From positions 200,649 to 264,648 of the forward strand of contig LUCM01001548.1 in NCBI GenBank assembly GCA_008360955.1: 64,000 nucleotides of DNA, written 5' to 3'. Below the pieces are notes generated by a model. The model searched no databases and was not told the DNA's origin. It was given only the letters and a program-made list of their open reading frames with translations. Both the position numbers and the translations under genes were made by a program. Each line of letters starts with the position of its first letter. Position 1 is the first letter of the stretch. The stretch comes from Fasciolopsis buskii. Its lineage: Eukaryota > Platyhelminthes > Trematoda > Plagiorchiida > Fasciolidae. Shown piece by piece: positions 25,500 through 38,729 of this stretch.

Positions 25500-25545
25500 C
25501 TAATAATAATAATAACAATAACAATAATATCAATAATAATTTGTA
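25500..25545. repeat. (AAT/AAC)n imperfect trinucleotide repeat
   Basis: TAATAATAATAATAACAATAACAATAATATCAATAATAA-type sequence lies about 85 bases beyond the CR1-B truncation point. The Asn and Leu runs seen in the two reading directions are artefacts of this repeat. Confidence 0.85.
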
Positions 25546-27199
25546 CATTTCTCGACATTCGGTAGGAATGCGTAAGGCAAGATCAAATCCATACAAGGAT
25601 TGCAAAGTGGAGACACGGAAAACAAAAATAAGACGTGAAGATGCAGTGTCTGTGTTCCCACGAACATCACCTGAAACGTCGTGGGCCAAACACGAGTTTT
25701 CGAGCTTTTAATTCAAAGCTAGATAATTCTTCGCCAAAACATTTTGGGGCTGAATATCAATCGCGCAGTGATAGTCAATCCATGTATGAACGCATCAAAC
25801 GTGCTTATCGCCAGCGCAAAAGTTTGCTGGGAAGATATGGTGGGCGTTGCCAAATGACCCAGTGCCTCAATATCAAGAGGGTTATATAGCGAAGACGAAA
25901 GTTAATATGGAAGTAAAAACGGGATGGAGATGAGTCAAAACCACGCTGGATATCATATAAGGTGGATGGAGAGTAGTAAATAGCACCCATGAGTGAAAAT
26001 ATTGCTGAAGATGGAACAGTGGGAAACCTTCAGGGTTGTATCAAACTATTTATGGGACGAAATTATATGAACAATCGTGGACGGAAAAGCAATGGAATTC
26101 ACAAGAATGGTTACTGGACTTATGCGGCCGGGAGCGGACTGCGGGAGGTTACTGGGTACGTGTAAGAATTAGAGTCAATCCTTAAATACACTCGACACGA
26201 ATAACCTGTGTTGTCCTTGTTTAATATCGAAGATTATCGTGTTCTGTGGCGGTAGTGGTCTGGAGGTTCGGGGATTGCGCGACAATTCCGTAGTGCTAGT
26301 AGCTGTTTCCCCAATCGTAATGGATCATCTGAGTTGAGGCATCCTGTGCGGTCGTTGGCGTGACTTTATTTTTCTTAGGGTTACGCGGCCCGGTAATGGA
26401 GCGTCAGGTCCGGATAGCAGCTCCCTAGCAGGGATAGGCAACCAGCGCAAAGGATGGAGTGGAGCTTTCGGTGAGAGTTTGCTTTGCGTCCGTGGTCACT
26501 AGCGAGCCTTAAAAAGAGCCGAAGAAAGATAGGGTAGTCCGTAATTTGTCCCAGCTCGTGTTAAGGGGAGCAAACAAAAGTGGAAACTGATAACAGTCAG
26601 TTTCTTAAGAAGAAAACAGGGTCTAAACGACCTTCTTGAAATACGCAGGAGGTAGCGTTCCGTTGACCGGACGTGTCAGCTTAGGGCAGACAACAGTAGA
26701 AGAGCCTCCTGCACGAGTGCGTATACTTTTTTCGGGGCCCCTCTCAGAAAGATTTCTTTCCGACAACTGAGGCCACCATCTACGTTTCCACCGTTCCAGT
26801 TCCTAGTGTCGTGGCGGTCTTCGATGCCTCGGCGTTTGTTGGTCAACCTTTATTGCTCCTAGTTGTTTCATCCTTTTTTATGCTAGCATTCATCAGCGGG
26901 GATGTATACAGCACATATTCGATTCGGTAAAAGGCCAAAATATTTTAGAATTGATTCATACAGTAAGCTGAACCCTACTCCGCAAGTCCACTGAAGGTAG
27001 TTTTCCTGGATGTGACAATATACTGCCAGCTGCACATTCGTACTATCGTTTCAATACGGAATCCCATGTAAAAATTTCTTGTAGGGCTTTAGGGTCAATT
27101 ATGGTCACCTGCCAAGTCTGAACCGAAGCTGCAATTCAAAGTCCCTCCTATCGGGGGGATGCAAATTGCAACTGGCAAGGCCTATTCATTGCCGCACGA
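25546..27199. other. No recognised gene
   Basis: Short frames only (25635-25889 plus, 25805-25990 minus). From about 26000 to 27000 the sequence is GC-richer and nearly without frames. I recognise nothing in it. Confidence 0.5.
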
Positions 27200-28505
27200 A
27201 TGCTTAGATAGTATTATGTGGGATCGGGGTCCTTGGTGCCCACCAAAAGTAAATTCCACGTACGACTTGGCTGCAAAATTGTCCAGCCTCAGAAAGACAT
27301 TCTTATAGGCAATGGCTTCTCTTTGTTTCCACCAACCATTTGTTTTTCAAAACCGTTAGAACCGACTGTAGACTATTATGGTAAAAAGTAGAATCCGCGT
27401 GCTCCCAGCCAGCCAAAACCACCGGCAACTCTGGCACAACTAATGGAATAAAAGGCCACCCACATCTAGGCTTCCGACTACTCCCATTCAGCACATCTAA
27501 AATAACGCTCATCTCGACAAGCCCGAGAAACCGCTGAAGCATTTGGCAGGTTGTTTGCCTCATCTCTAACAATTGATAGTAACCTTCCTTTTCTGTGTCC
27601 ACCATGCTTGACCATGGAACCATTTTCAACGGACTCCCTCTTACCGAAAGAGAGAGCTTCGTTGCCGAAAGAAACAAAAGCCGGCAACCACCCTGGACCA
27701 AACTCGTCACATCTTTAAGCTAGTTAGGGTTACATCCCTATATTGTCAGCCAGCATATGCGACTTCTCTGTCCAATCGGATACTTTCCTCTCCCATTGGA
27801 ATACGCCTACTAAAATCCCCATAGGCAAGAAAAACATGGGGTTCGACACAGCCAATTATCGCCTAATTATCCATGCCCACAATGCCCCCAGGAGCATGGA
27901 GCCACAAAATTGATAAAACTGGTCAACACGGCTCCTTTCAGAAGAAATCTTGATTTACGTTTATGACTGACCGCTCAATTGCGACCACAGCGGCCGCTAA
28001 CACCAGAAAGTCCGTGATTGTCGCTTACTTGGACATGATGAAAGCTTTTCATAGATCAGCCCACCGTGGGCCGATGAAGAAAATCAAATAATATGGAATG
28101 ACAGGACCCTTACTAAGGGCTTAAACTTCACAGTTATTTTAGAATACAAGTTGCACGCTGGGATGGCTGAACTTCTTGTCCTATGCCATTATTAATGGCT
28201 TAATTTATGGCACTGTAATACGTCCTCTAGTGCTTTCTTCGTACTGCAAAAATTTTTATAATGTTTTCAGAAATTGTGTTACTTTCCTGTTGGCCGATGA
28301 CATCAAAATCTTTTGCATCTTTCGACCTCAGTGTTCCAATTTGGCAGAAATAACCCATGACCTAATATCTCTCAAAATTTAGACCAACAAATGGATGATG
28401 GGTGTTCGACCGAAAAAACCTGCACCCCATGCGACAAGTGCGCCTTCACTAGAGGAGGCTTGAAATTTGAAGCCAAGCCTTCTCCGTTAGCAGTAAAGCT
28501 TGAGA
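27200..28505 (+). mobile_element. CR1-C: decayed CR1-like non-LTR element with both RT aspartate boxes
   Basis: Pre-RT text reads ETAEAFGRLFASSLTIDSNL near 27527-27586, followed by LTMEPFSTDSLLPKE. A short RT N-terminal segment lies near 27790-27880 (HWNTPTKIPIGKKN, FDTANYRLI). RT motif A is SVIVAYLDMMKAFHRSAHRG, with the aspartate at 28032-28034. The catalytic box is FLLADDIKIF with LADD at 28290-28301, in the open frame 28176-28382 (GLIYGTVIRPLVLSSY before it). Both catalytic aspartate sites therefore survive, but stops and indels separate them. It ends near 28500. A 135-codon minus frame at 27303-27710 is its shadow. Confidence 0.7.
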
Positions 28506-31119
28506 TCTGGGGGTAGGCAGCTTGCTTTGCTTTGTTCCATGTTTCTCTTTATCGCTCACGCTGTTTGACTGCAGACATTCCTTTCCTCTGCATTGTCTTT
28601 GTGCTGTTTGTTGGACCTGATCAGGCATGGGTAATCTCTTGAATTCGCTTGAAACATGGGACAGGTAACTTTTAATTAATTATTCTCATCGAATATTCAG
28701 CTTCATGTATATTCTAATCCTATTTTTTTACTGCACTGCAGCTGGAATATGATCTATGCTCAGTCTCAAAGCCATGGTTCCTGTATACACAACTTTTAAT
28801 TCATAAAAATGCCCGTGGAGCTAGCACAGCAATATTGATTTCCCGTGGGTTTTGCGTCATATTGGTCTATGCACTGTTGTGAGGTCTCAAAGTGCTATCC
28901 ATAACATGATAAGTCTATTTTTGGCCAGATCGTCCTGGGCATTGCTGATCGCCTTCGTCTGGACCGATAGGCGTGCGTTTGGTTGTTACACTAACAAATA
29001 CACAATTAAATGTCTCCCTCTATTCATGCGCACAGCTCTTGTATTCATGGTTACACAGAAACTCATAAACATATGCGATATGCCAATATAAACAAGTTTT
29101 TCAGTAAGAGGACTTTCAGGAAATTCTTTATTAAGCAGTCTCCCATCAGGTCTTGTGCTACTTTCTCCTACTCTATACCCCTGTTACTTTGCCCCTGTAA
29201 CTTGCAGATGCCGCCTCATACTCAAAATAATCTCTCTCTGTGGTCCATTTCTGACACATTTAACTTAGTATTCTCATGCTCACACCTATTGTGGTGTCTC
29301 GGATAATACCTCGGGCAACTTTGAATTTGTTCCGCCGGTGAGACATGACTTTGGACATTTGCGTCTTTATTCACATATACCATTGCTGATAAAATTCTCA
29401 AAATTTTCCTCTTTTTCGCTTCTCGCCCTCCATTTCATCAACTGGATGAGGATGAATCAGAACCGTCAGCACTGCATCAAGCTGTCCTGGTTTGGCGGCT
29501 GAACAAATAACAAGCTGGACCCGACGTTGACGCCGGACATCAGATTACCGTCTGGAGAGACACCATTCTGATAATCTAACAAGTTTATCTGCGTTATTGA
29601 ACCGGTTAGCATCGGAGCTGATCTACTGCAATTCCCATTTGGCTTCAAATGCCTTTGTTCTTGATGGCACCACATCTGCAATACCCGTCTTTACCCTTCG
29701 CACCAGATACACACATTTCCTCTGTACGTTAGCGTTAATTCTCTTGGTGAGGGGAGCGGTCAGATCTGATTGTAACCGCCGGCAACTAGGATAGTGATTG
29801 ATCAATCCGATGCTAGGCAGGAATGTTCCAGACGCGCTGATTTTGTGATCATGGGACAGATAGTAGGTCTTTTGTGGTAACCCTGGCTTTGCTTTCGATT
29901 TTCCTTGAAAATTCAGCGGGAGGAGATTTGGTGAATCATGCTCACGCGAGATCAAGTGGCTCGGACGAGAAGCTGGGCCCACCAAATAAGCAGTAGTTTC
30001 ATAACCTCACCTCTGAAGATATTGATTAGTCACTGGAGGGTCAATCGCCTCAAGCAGCGGCGCTAAATGTGATTGGAAGTCTGCTGAACCGTTTCGAGTC
30101 GCTAACCCCATGCAGTGCACCGACCAAAATCACATCGACCAACATTCGATGTCTAATTTACAGGTTCGCTCATCGAAAGGGAAAATTTCTGAGTGGCATT
30201 TACTTGTTGAAAAGATCCTCTAAGGTAATGGCTCACAGGAAAAAACTTGGGTATTTCGGGAAAATTTCTGTCTCTACCTTAGAAGAAAGAGTACGGCGTT
30301 TACCTGACCATCGTGTACTGAACCGTAAGGGGAGAGGCAGCTTCTCTTACTTTTTGGGTAAATAGCCTAGTACCGGGGAGGGTCAATAGACGATCATCTG
30401 TTACAAGAGGCTTACTGAACCACACAACCGACGAAGCTGCCACGTCAAATTTTATTCCTCAAAATCGCGATACAGGATGACATGGGAAAAGTTGCCGCCG
30501 ATGAAAGTGCCGCAGAAGGTATTTGGGTTACGGCTCCCTTGGTGCCTGAGTGCAACATTATCAAGCCGAGAATGGAATACTGGCTAGCAGCCAACAAATT
30601 CTGTGGGGCGCATTAGCACCTTTCCGTAGATCATTCTGTGGGAGACAGTGACAAAATACTCAGCGTCAGCTAAAGAAGAAAGCTTTGACTGGTAAATCAA
30701 CAGTTTTCATTGTAGCTTCCATTCTGCTTTTTTCAGTTCACTTTTGGAAACGTCAATTCGGCGCCCACTATCTCTTTTCCTGAAACACGGGGTACAATAT
30801 TCTGGAACGAATTGGAGGACTTTTTAAAGCTCGTTCGCTGCCCAACTTTTTGCCATTCCGAATTTCTTCATCTTCAACACCGTGCGCATAGGGTCCCTTG
30901 CAGATATCGCGGAAGCACTTAGTGAATGCTTCTCTTCAGCTTTCTTTAACGAAACTCAGCCACATTCTGAAATCCTTTTATGCCGACTTTGGTTAGACCA
31001 TCCTCCACTCCATTCGACGTTTCTGGCACCATGACAGCGATGAAATGAACCAAGCCATCACACAGGCCGCAGCCTGACGGCAGCACATCAGCTCTATTTC
31101 GCACTGCTGGTTCAGCTCA
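28506..31119. other. No recognised gene; weak CR1 traces at the right end
   Basis: 28,850-29,310 holds two overlapping hydrophobic frames without family resemblance. 29,470-30,000 and 30,069-30,365 hold unrecognised frames of 98-120 codons. From about 30,800 the text may already be the decayed pre-RT part of CR1-D. Confidence 0.45.
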
Positions 31120-32110
31120 TATTATGCCCCTTCTAAATCCGTTATTGCTCTCCATTACTCGCGCTGCCTTCCCGCAACCATGGGAAACCTCTGTTGCTTT
31201 TCCAAACCGTAAAAGTGGTACTTCTTGTGACCCTGAAAATTTTCGCACTATTAAGGACAATTCAGTTCTACTCAGGCTTAAGGAAAAAGCTACCACGAAC
31301 AGCTAGTAATCTTCCACATTACTCACATTCTTATCAACTTCTCCAAACCCGGCTGCCTGAACAACCAACCTAGCCTCAGTCGCCAGTTTGACTTCTTGAA
31401 CCTGGGGTCCCGGAATACTGACACCCACCGGTCGATGCTCACAATCTATCAAGCAGCTAAAGCTTCTGACCACATTTCCCACTCCCAACTTCTAGCCAAG
31501 ATTAGAGCGCATGAAATAAGAAGGCCACTCCTATCTTGGTCATCATCTCACCTTTCTGATAGCTTTTAAGTCGTCAATAATAATTGTTTTTTCCATCGAT
31601 GCGGTATTATCAGCGGGGTTGTTCAGGGTAGCGCCCTTGGTTCACTTCTATTCGCTTTATATATTAAAGGCGTCTTTAAAGTTGTCCGTTACGGCACATT
31701 AATCTTGTTTGCCAATGTCATTATAATAATCTTTTTTGGAGCTGGTTCATTTAACCCCATGCTTGCTTTTATCAATAAAGACCTTAAGTCTCTTGGTAAA
31801 TGGTGCTCCAATTGGCTTATGACGTTCTGTGCTGACATTAGTTCCCTAGTAGCATACAAACGCCACACTCCCCTGAGGTCCCTCCCCACAAATGACATAC
31901 CTATTTATGTGACACGTTCGGGTAAGCATTTAGGGCTCCGGAGCTTCTGATATTTCAGCATCTATTAGCAGGTCACAACCAAACTGCCGCTGCTAAAAGA
32001 ACAGCTACAATGGTCCCATTAGCATTCCGTACTAAAGATTGCAGACAAAACACCGTCAAATCATACATTCGGTCCTGCCTCTAATATTGCCTGATTATCT
32101 TCACGTAAAA
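31120..32110 (+). mobile_element. CR1-D: decayed CR1-like non-LTR element, RT palm
   Basis: The region aligned to RT motif A reads IYQAAKASDHISHSQLLAKI near 31440-31500, where the usual Asp-x-x-x-Ala-Phe-Asp has been lost. Then RRPLLSWSSSHLSDSF follows near 31520. The motif VVQGSALGSLLFALYI starts at 31618. The catalytic box is LFANV at 31705-31719 in place of F-A-D-D, so both aspartates are replaced. Thumb text continues in the same frame to 31950 (KDLKSLGKWCSNWLMTFC, IPIYVTRSGKHLGLRS). Further traces run to about 32100. It is a dead copy. Confidence 0.7.
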
Positions 32111-35100
32111 GTGTGAGGTAAATCAAATCGCGATCTAGAATGTGCGGCGGCGTTCAATAGAAACCTCCTTGATTCTTGAGATCTAGATGGGATTTTGTCA
32201 ACTCTGATCGACTATGGCTTCCTCGTTTCAAATTAAACCTCGCATCCCTGCTTAATCTTTGCAATACTAATGTTCATTCTGGTACAAACATCATATGGCG
32301 CCTTTAGCCCGGCATATCCAAGTCGTGCCAGATGATACCCGTTAGAAATATCCCTTTCTCGGCCATCAATCACAGTAAAACTCTTCGCCGCTGTTTACTG
32401 TAAGCTGTGAAGCAAACTCCATAGTGCGCTGCGGTAATGCCCAAAAATCGCGCAATTTAGGGCCAAGGTGGATAGCCGCTATGAGTCCAGCACTTGCAAA
32501 ACCTGACGCAAGCTGACGTTGAACTAGACGAGGCCTACGAATATCGATTATAATTCTATTTTGCATTTGGGACTTTACTGTGCTCCATATCTAAGATTCT
32601 CAGAATTTAGCTTCACCTTTTGTTGCCCCACTTTCTCGCACCTTCGTGCTGATACGTTCGTTGAGTTCCTCTGTCCCTTGTAGCATAACCACATACGCTA
32701 CCGGTGGCTAAGTCGGTTAACCATTGTAGCACTCCCTGTGTGGTTGCACCGAAATGTCTACATACCGTTATGTGGATCAGTGTTTTCTAATCGTATTGTT
32801 TGATGGTAATTGCTCTCAGCCGCTCTACTCCATCCTTTCATCATCTCAGCTCAGTTTTACTGCACGTTACTTGACGCTCTTAAATTCTGTTGATTGTGGC
32901 TATATTTCAACATCCACCATTGCACTCTGGTCAAGTTTTGCGCCAGAATGCGCACATTTGGTGCACTTAAACACTAATTGGATCGCATTTCATTGCTAGC
33001 AAACAGTCTCAAACAACGTTGCACAACCTTTTAGACCCATTTGTTTAGTCTCGACTTTTTGCTGTCAAACCTGTGCATTACGTATTGCGTTGCACACCAT
33101 GCTCTTGCATCCAAGTATACGTTCCGGTTGCTCCAGGGGGATATTCGCGCCCACATACTCCTTCTGATTTCTATTATTCACATTTTTTCTGCTCCATGGT
33201 TGCACAAATTTTTATCCTGCCTTGCGCATGCCTTTCGCAAATCGAGAAATATACGTTATTGTTATGATTGTGCACTGAAGTAATGTTTTCTTCTCGGCGG
33301 CCCAAAAGCTAGCAGTGAGTCACTTTTTCCAAAGAAAACTTGGTGCTTTTAATGGCTTTTATATTATCCTCGTAAACGAGCCGATATGGCGAAAAGAATG
33401 TTACGCACTTCTGACCTCCTAAAAAGTCCGTTGGAAACCCACAAGCGTGTCTGCTACACGGTAATGCTTAACGGTAAACGCTTCATTCCGTACCCTGATG
33501 GCGTCCAATAATTTATCCGACTCTGCAGGTGTTATGGCTCTATCCACTAACGCAATTCAGTACAGGCTGCAATCCATCAAAAGTTTTTCTTTATTGAAGT
33601 ACTCTTTTATGCTAGGGCCAACCCCAAGTTGCAATCGCACAGCGAATTGACCAAGCCCTCAGTCAAATAGGGTATTTCTCCTTCTGGTGTTCTGTGCAGA
33701 AGTGATCACCTAGCAACGGTACATTTAAGTCGTTTTACTATAGCATTAACCTGCAATCCACCGCCACCCAAATAATGAAGATCATCTGCTTTTCCACTGC
33801 ATGAAAAGGGCTTCCTGCAGAGGATCACGGGGTTCCGTCCAATCTTCCACAAGCCCATTAGATTTATAATGTTAGAAAGGATTACTGTCATCTCGCAAAC
33901 AACTCTTGCACTGTCAAAAGACAACGGTCTCATGGACCCCGTTCTTGCACCAAGTGCAAGAACGACAATTTAAAGAATTTCGCCTTTTCGAATCATCGCG
34001 GTATATACTTTCCGTTGATTTTCACGATGTGACGGAAACCTGCAACGTTCCCAGCTGCACTCCGTTGGCACCCATGGCACACAACTATCCTGGTGTCTTC
34101 CAAATCACCCCGATGGGTGCGCCCCTTTTTTGTTGGTGGACGCACGCTCAACCAAATCTCGCACCAAAGTGGTAATAAGAAGAAATTTGCTCGGATCCTC
34201 GTAATGCGCTATACCGCATCAACACCCAGTTCTAACTGGAGGACGATATCCTCCCAGCCTGTCGGTCTAGGTAGTATCAGCGGTCAGATTTCGTCTGGCC
34301 TGGTTGCCTCCATGGTTATTGCTCTGACTGGATAATAGATGTATCCCAAAATAATTATGGGATCATATCATAAGGACGAGAGTTATCCGTTGACCTTATT
34401 CTGTTCATCAGTCCACGAAAGACCCTTAAATCTGCCACCGTGTTTCGAGGATACAATTCTAAGTAGCGGGTCACTCAAGGGAAATGCATGCGGTTTGCTT
34501 GCACAACGTTTCCACTGTTTTAGCGGGCATGTGATCAGGATCGACTCTACAGCTATCAGATGAGCGTATAATTACTTTTTGTGGCGTGCCCGATTCAGCA
34601 GTCTAATGAAGGTGGCACGCTGCATTTACGATATGGCCATTCATGTGACGGGTAAACTGGAAGCCGTGACCCTGACATCCAGGGTATTTTAAACGGGGAC
34701 AGGCCCTGCTAAGTTACTGGTCGAGTAACGGCGAATTACCACCTACTACCAATGTGGTCGAGATGCCCTGAATTTAAATCATTGACTCTCTCGATGACAG
34801 ACGCTTATTTGCTTGACATCGGCCAATCCTCCAACAGACTTTCTTTCTTCTGGCTAGTGTGCTTGTGCTGAATGAATTGTCTGCCATCTAGGGATATCTA
34901 AACCCTCGCTCGTAGTGACAAGTATTACGGCTGGCCCATCTGGCTAACTCCTATCAAAGACTCACTCCATTGTCCAAAAGTAATCGTCCCTCTCGCGTAT
35001 CTCGTATGGAGATGCAGGCACAAATCCCACGCCCCTTGATGTGTCGGGAATTGCACTGGCCTTCATCATAGAGATTATTACTTCGAGGTTGCTGCCCACG

Positions 35101-36989
35101 GATCCCCGCTCCGTAGCAAATGTGTCGTTCAAACTCAACGGTATAGTATTTATTCGGAGGCCTTCTTCGAACACATATCAACGGTTTCGGGCGGTCCCGG
35201 ACTGCTTTCCAGGTGGATGCAACCGGCGGGGCACAGAGACAACGGGATCTTTGGAGGTGCGGCTGACTTCATTGCTTCCTGGGATCGTGGAAGCGCGAAA
35301 GTTCAAACAGATCATGGGCCGCCAGAACGCACACAAAATGTTTTGTCCAACAAGCAATCATCCGAGTGATTGGCCCGTAAGAATTTGTTTCATAGTTTGC
35401 TGTGAGTTCACCATGGACCACTGAACTAGAAAAACTCAGCACTTATCTACAATCACTTAAGCAATACCTCATTCTCTACTGAATTTGTCCAGGTGCACTA
35501 AAGCATACCAGTTCACTGCCCACACCACTGAGTAAACTCAAAGATGCAGTCCATCAGATTGGCGACCGTCACGTCGCACCATCAGGGACTAAAGTCCCTT
35601 GCGATTCATTGAAAAGCGTGCCAATGACAGCCACGCTTGAAGTACGACGTTATCTCATTTTACCGTCATAAAATAGCACTAAAAGACGTCCCTAATGTGA
35701 CCCAACAGCGTTTCTTCTCTCGGCATCCGAAGCAGATGTTTACCAGGCCCTTCACTCAAAAACACAAAAGACCCGAGCCAACAGCCAAATGTGAGCAGTG
35801 TATTGCACATATAGTGGTGCCGTGATAGCACCGATATGACGAAGTACGGGATGAAAAAATACAACAGAAGATGCTGAGCAGTTGGGGCGATTCCAAAGCG
35901 AGACCTCGGATGTGTGGCACTAGCGAAAATTCCAGATCTCATGTGCGTTTAAACAAGAGCAATCAACCAAAAGCCCCAAAATTGATAATGAGTAACAAAG
36001 GGGATCTTGGCAGAATCGACGTCCGAACCATGTCCGTTCCCCTTAATTTCAAGGTCGTTAAAATGATCAGTTTGAAATCAGATCACCTGTCGTTTCTAGA
36101 AATTTAGACGCATAAAAATCGGAGAACGCACAAGAATGGACAACAGCAAGTAGATCCGAATGCTAAACATCATCAGCACGACAGGCATTCCACTCCTTGC
36201 GGTTGTACAGAGAGTGCAGAGAGTGGGCACCTGCAAGCTCTAACTCCCTTACAGGGGTTGCAGAGGCCGATGTTTGTTATATTTGTAGTTGAGGCAGCCG
36301 GGGACCGGCTACTTTCCAGGGCAATAGTAATGGCACATATGACAGAGTAGGTGCCCCATGGACTGAGTACTAGGAACTCAGCGACACGTCGCGTAGGAGG
36401 TGCCAAGTAAGCTATGGGAAGAAATGCCCAGTATACCCAATAGAAGCATAGTGTAAAGCTCCCGTAGTTTCAACCTACCATCGATGGCAACTCAGCCACC
36501 GTCGCTGAAGATAGTGTTAAACGAAGACCTGACTGAGAATTACAGCTGACACAGCTGCCTACAAGTGTACAACAGACCGGAACCCACTAAGGAGCTGTTG
36601 ATGGCTACTTGCTTGATAGCCAGGGGTGCGTGAAGTCCGAGGGACTCTGGTCTTAGGTCGCCGCCCCCTGTACCGGTCCTGGTAGCATGGAACATTAATT
36701 TTTGTGGTATTCTGCCTGGGGATCAGGTAACAGCAGATACGAATAACTGCTTTGGCCCTTGTACGTAGTAGCGGAAACAAGTGGCCTGAGCCTTATTTGG
36801 CTGCTTCCGAGCATAAGACGTCTAAATTTGCCAGTGCCGGAACGTGCCTGACAAAATCAGACCCTGTGCAGGGACCGGTGAGACAGAGCTTCTTCGTTCG
36901 TCGCTAGGAGAGAAAAGACGAGGAGATGTGGTCAACGGCAGCCTAGAAGAGACCAATTAGGCTGAATCTTAAGTCAGATCACTCAGTGG
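32111..36989. other. About 4.9 kb without a recognised gene
   Basis: Frames of 60-127 codons occur (33041-33283, 33906-34175, 35041-35424 plus; 34954-35181, 35679-35942 minus) with no family resemblance I can defend. A 10-bp perfect stem with a 3-base loop lies at 33941-33963. Near 33250 there is a short motif also present near 39150. 36150-36990 precedes CR1-E and may contain its unreadable 5' portion. Confidence 0.45.
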
Positions 36990-38729
36990 GAGTGTCTGAG
37001 TATGCACAGTAGTGCTGCTAATTCCATTTGCGCTGGTCAACGTGGCCTGCTTATATAGGGTCTAAGGTGCTGACCAGGGGGAGGGGAGTTGCTCTGAAAT
37101 GCTCCAAAAACTATAGTTTGGAAGGCCTGATAGGACGTCCTCGTGGGAGACATCAGTCTGCTAGGCAGAGACTGGGGGTTCGAAGTTTGTTATTCAGGGG
37201 GGCGGATCAAGGCTTCCTTGAATGGTTCCAATTGAATACGTTCCATAAGCATATTAAAAGGGATACCAGGTGCGAACCTAGTCACCAGCCGTCGCTAATA
37301 GACCAAGCAATTACAAGCCTAAAATTTGGCGTCGGCATCTATGCTCATTAGGTAAGGATAGCCATGCAACAGTGAAAATCACTCTGTTTGCCTTGACTCA
37401 TGGTTGTCCCGAAGTGGGTAGAGAACTTTACCAACATGGACTTTGATAAACTGCAAGCAAAAGTAATGTAGTTACCCGGGGACACGACAAATAAACCAGA
37501 GTTGGGGGAAGTTGGAAAATAATCGAAGAATCTCTGCAAATCCAACGGAATGATGTCGCGCATTTTGGATGCAAGGATCAAAAAGCAAGGGCATCGTGGT
37601 TAAGGGGGATCATGGAACGGGGCATTCAGTGGTGAAGTCATGCTGCAGGGCGCATAAAAATGCTTGTTACAAGCGAAACTGGATCCAGTACACAAGATTT
37701 CGGAGCCACACAGCAAGGGTGATCCGGGATGAAAAGCCCAGATTAGAACGTAAAATGGGAAAATGCATCAGGTGGCAACCAAAAAGGCATTATTCCTACG
37801 TAAAACCAAAATGCTCACCCAGGGGTAATGTCGGCCCGCTAAAAGCTGGAGGTCGGGAAATGTCGGATGACCGGGGCAAAGCAGACTCACGGACCAAGTT
37901 CCTCGGTAGCGTCTACTGAGCTGGTAGGGTGACGCCGCAACCTTGATGCTAGATAGCTCACTGCCATCCACTGGAGGCCTTTTGATAACACGTGACGATA
38001 AACGTAGGTAACTGAAGGGGGTAAACGAAACCAAGTCTGCTGAGCCAGATAAAATTAACCCGGATATTAACAAGCTTTTAGCTGGCATAACCGCTGGCTT
38101 GATGTGCAGGCCGGTATAGAAGAGGGCGAAGTGTCAAGTGACTAGAGCAGTGCAGCGGTTGTAGCTATGCATAAAGTAGAGAGACAATCTCCACCGTGAA
38201 AAACATTAAGCCAGTCAGCCCCACCACCATTCCGTGTAAGATAATGGATGAATAATCCTGGGTCCGCATCTGCCAATGAATAACTGAACATTCTATGCCT
38301 TTTTCAGGCGGGCAAGACTCAGAGAAGGACGGATACACATTTACCAAACACTTGTGCATCCCGGGCGAAGTGGTTCAAAGAATGGATGGGGACAAACAGG
38401 TTGAAATGTTTTACACTGATTTCAGGGAGACATTTGGTTTAGCAAAATATTCTGTACTTCCGATTAGGTTAGATTTACATGGTACCCAAAGAAAAATATG
38501 CAAAATCATTTTATACCGAAGTAGAAGATAGAGACTCAGCCAAGCATGAAGCCACAAGTGGCGTCCCACAAGGGTCGGCATTTGGGTCACTCTTGTTCCT
38601 GTCCGTAAGAAATGAACTGACCCCGGCCCAGAAAAGACCCATCTATTTGTTCGCCGAAAGTGTCAAGGCGATAGGCTCTACGACCAGAGGAAACATCAGC
38701 AGCGATAAAGCGGTTGTCCCAGATTGAGC
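36990..38729 (+). mobile_element. CR1-E, left part: endonuclease C-terminus to RT palm
   Basis: Endonuclease C-terminal text is FLEWFQLNTFHKHIKRDTRC at 37217-37276, then SLIDQAIT and, in another frame, GKDSHATVKITL near 37350. The linker carries RVIRDEKPRLERKMGKCIR (near 37717-37775) and YVKPKCSPRGNVGPLKAGGR, a segment typical of CR1-clade proteins between endonuclease and RT. RT motif A reads VEMFYTDFRETFGLAKYSVL with its aspartate at 38418-38420. SGVPQGSAFGSLLF is at 38557-38598. The catalytic box reads LFAES where F-A-D-D is expected, so both aspartates are lost. CR1 similarity stops sharply near 38729. Confidence 0.75.

Noticed and set aside
32690..32740. Another tRNA-like head (GGTGGCTAAGTCGG)
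   Set aside because: It has an A-box-like core only; no B box lies at the expected spacing and no SINE body follows.
34954..35942. Possible Gypsy integrase region
   Set aside because: I tried to align the overlapping frames to integrase blocks (zinc-binding His/Cys, D-x-G, N-G-x-x-E) and found none.
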